NCBI GenBank assembly: GCA_910585655.1
Contig: CAJUFW010000155.1
Coordinates: 1 to 8,108, forward strand
Reading direction: 5' to 3'
DNA length: 8,108 nt
Source of the DNA: an uncultured Lachnospiraceae bacterium
Lineage (GTDB): Bacteria; Bacillota_A; Clostridia; Lachnospirales; Lachnospiraceae
The notes beneath the pieces were generated by a model that saw nothing but the letters and a program-made list of their open reading frames with translations, searched no databases and had not been told where the DNA came from. Below, piece after piece: positions 7,374 to 8,108 of this stretch. Both the position numbers and the translations under genes were made by a program. How positions within the stretch are numbered: the stretch's first letter is position 1; each line of letters opens with the position of its first letter.

Positions 7374-7830
7374 GCTGCTTCATCTCCTTTATTTTTTCTT
7401 CCATTTCAGAGGCAAAATCTTCTAACAGGGTCAGCATCGACTCCATTTTCTCAAAGCCAATCCTGTGTACAGCGTTCATAAAGACATCCCCCATCCATGC
7501 AAACTTTTCCTTCAAAGCCACTTGCCCTTCCTCGGTAATGCTTACAAACGTATTTCGACGATCCTTCCGATCCACCTTCCTTTCAATCAGTCCTTTTTCC
7601 TCCATCGCCCGCAGCAAACGGGATACCGCAGGCGTGGAAGACTGCATACCAGAAGCAAGCATAGAAACATAAATTCCCTGTTCCTCCTTCTGCTTTTTTT
7701 GCTCCTCCGATAAAATACACAACGCTATAAACTCATTGTGCGTCAGCTTATCCGAAAACAAACTGTCCCCCACCCGTTCCATTCTCTGCATCGTCTTTAC
7801 AAACTGCTCACAAATTTCCTGCTCTGTCAT
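7366..7830 (-). CDS. MarR-family transcriptional regulator of the exporter operon
   Basis: 154-residue winged-helix DNA-binding protein, normal MarR length. A helical N-terminal part (1-45) is followed by a helix-turn-helix whose recognition helix is SSTPAVSRLLRAMEEKG (64-80). The wing contains DRKDRRNTFVSIT (87-99), the Asp-Arg-rich wing typical of MarR proteins, and a long C-terminal helical pair (104-150) serves dimerisation. MarR proteins usually bind a palindrome in their own promoter and release it when a ligand binds. Being first in the operon with two exporter genes, it most likely controls their expression. Start ATG 7830 has AGAGGAAG upstream (7838-7845 on the plus strand), 7 bases away. 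Its stop lies inside the start of the next gene, so translation is probably coupled. No Cys sits in a redox-sensor pattern (only Cys7 and Cys38), so a small-molecule ligand is more likely than oxidation sensing (inference). Confidence 0.94.
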   Translation of the reverse strand: MTEQEICEQFVKTMQRMERVGDSLFSDKLTHNEFIALCILSEEQKKQKEEQGIYVSMLASGMQSSTPAVSRLLRAMEEKGLIERKVDRKDRRNTFVSITEEGQVALKEKFAWMGDVFMNAVHRIGFEKMESMLTLLEDFASEMEEKIKEMKQHV

Positions 7831-7856
7831 CGTTCCTCTTCCTCTCTTTGTAGCAG

Positions 7857-7903
7857 GCTATCATATCCCGCCTTCTATCTTAACATCCAGCGGATATCAT
7901 AGC
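7857..7903 (-). repeat. Inverted repeat (hairpin) in the MarR operon leader
   Basis: GCTATCATATCC (7857-7868) and GGATATCATAGC (7892-7903) are complementary at 11 of 12 positions, with one central C-C mismatch and a 23-base loop. In the minus-strand transcript this forms a hairpin ending about 10 bases before the Shine-Dalgarno of the MarR gene. It has no U tract, so it is not a terminator. It may be an mRNA-stabilising or translational element, or a protein-binding site. Confidence 0.5.
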
Positions 7904-7914
7904 ACGGTGAAATT

Positions 7915-7968
7915 TTAACTCGGTTATTATTTAACCTTGTTAAGTATTAACTCTTGGTTTATATTAAC
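7915..7968. promoter_or_regulatory. Probable MarR operator: TTAAC ladder with inverted repeats
   Basis: TTAAC occurs on the plus strand at 7915-7919, 7931-7935, 7947-7951 and 7964-7968, steps of 16, 16 and 17 bases. Two copies belong to perfect inverted repeats: GGTTA-N5-TAACC (7922-7936) and GTTAA-N3-TTAAC (7939-7951), with centres 16 bp apart. The array spans the -10 of the leftward promoter and its first transcribed bases, the classic place for an autorepressor site. That the bound protein is the adjacent MarR is inference from position. Confidence 0.6.
7937..7965 (+). promoter_or_regulatory. Possible rightward promoter overlapping the MarR promoter
   Basis: TTGTTA (7937-7942), a 17-base spacer, and TATATT (7960-7965) match the sigma-A hexamers at 4 and 5 of 6 positions. 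Its -10 shares bases with the -10 of the leftward promoter, and TTAAC repeats lie in its spacer and -10. It would drive the gene implied by the ribosome binding site at the right edge, with a leader of about 140 bases. Confidence 0.4.
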
Positions 7969-7989
7969 ATTTGTTTATTGTTATGTCAA
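7961..7989 (-). promoter_or_regulatory. Promoter of the MarR-ABC operon
   Basis: On the minus strand a perfect TTGACA (7984-7989) is followed after 17 bases by TAATAT (7961-7966). Eight T on the plus strand (7993-8000), read as an A tract just upstream of the -35, resemble an UP element. Transcription would start near 7954, giving a leader of about 120 bases before the MarR ATG. Confidence 0.65.
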
Positions 7990-8058
7990 GTATTTTTTTT
8001 CGTTTGGATAGAACATGTTACTGCTCCGTCGCAGTGCGCATCCCCTGGAGGGCTTTTG

Positions 8059-8093
8059 TATGATAGGGAAGTTCGGAGAACTTTCCTATCATA
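8059..8093 (+). repeat. Long inverted repeat ahead of the right-edge ribosome binding site
   Basis: TATGATAGGGAAGTT (8059-8073) pairs with AACTTTCCTATCATA (8079-8093): 15 positions, one of them G-U, with C8074-G8078 able to close the loop to three bases. No T run follows on either strand, so it does not look like an intrinsic terminator. It sits 7 bases before AGGAGG. It could be a leader regulatory hairpin, a protein-binding palindrome, or a copy of a dispersed intergenic repeat. Confidence 0.7.
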
Positions 8094-8100
8094 ATCGGGT

Positions 8101-8106
8101 AGGAGG
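8101..8106 (+). promoter_or_regulatory. Ribosome binding site of a gene starting beyond the window
   Basis: A full AGGAGG lies at the very end of the window with no start codon after it inside the window. The start would be expected within about ten bases past base 8108. The stretch 7831-8100 holds only the promoters, operator repeats and hairpins listed separately and no convincing gene. Confidence 0.55.
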
Positions 8107-8108
8107 TA

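Noticed and set aside
8020..8035. ACTGC-N6-GCAGT short inverted repeat
   Set aside because: A 5-bp stem with no T run, weak compared with the neighbouring 15-bp palindrome; chance is likely.

Overview
The window reads as a chromosomal segment of a Gram-positive Firmicute, most likely a gut-type clostridium of the Lachnospiraceae. The reasons are strong AGGAGG-type ribosome binding sites, roughly even GC, a DUF3792/TIGR04086 small membrane protein, an Asn-type (Bacillus-like) NagB, and a MarR plus paired ABC exporter operon of a kind common in that family. The family-level assignment is inference; no rRNA or other marker is present.

Layout: bases 38-1944 (+) hold nagB and nagA, two consecutive enzymes of amino-sugar catabolism (GlcNAc-6-P to GlcN-6-P to fructose-6-P). 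Bases 1936-2331 (-) hold a four-helix membrane protein of unknown function that meets nagA tail to tail with a 9-bp overlap. A divergent intergenic gap of about 157 bp carries a possible promoter and a terminator-like leader hairpin. Bases 2489-3367 (+) hold a PHP-domain phosphoesterase of the RNase AM / nucleoside-3',5'-bisphosphate phosphatase type. This gene meets the next operon tail to tail with a 4-bp overlap.

Bases 3364-7830 (-) form a tight three-gene operon transcribed leftwards: a MarR-type regulator, a 721-residue ABC exporter half, and a 615-residue ABC exporter half, with 8-bp and 4-bp gene overlaps. The two halves show the complementary asymmetry of heterodimeric exporters. The 721-residue half has lost the catalytic Glu and the switch His but keeps a good signature motif. 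The 615-residue half has the catalytic residues but a damaged signature. The 721-residue half also carries an insertion of about 145 residues between its first two membrane helices, predicted to lie outside the cell.

Bases 7831-8108 contain no confident gene but are dense in signals. There is a sigma-A-type promoter for the MarR operon, a possible overlapping rightward promoter, a ladder of TTAAC repeats spaced 16-17 bp that forms inverted repeats (probable MarR operator), a hairpin in the MarR leader, and a strong 15-bp inverted repeat just ahead of an AGGAGG site at the right edge. A gene reading rightwards therefore probably starts a few bases beyond the window. The likely logic is that MarR represses its own exporter operon, and perhaps the divergent gene, until a toxic ligand appears. 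I see no mobile element, CRISPR array, tRNA or rRNA.
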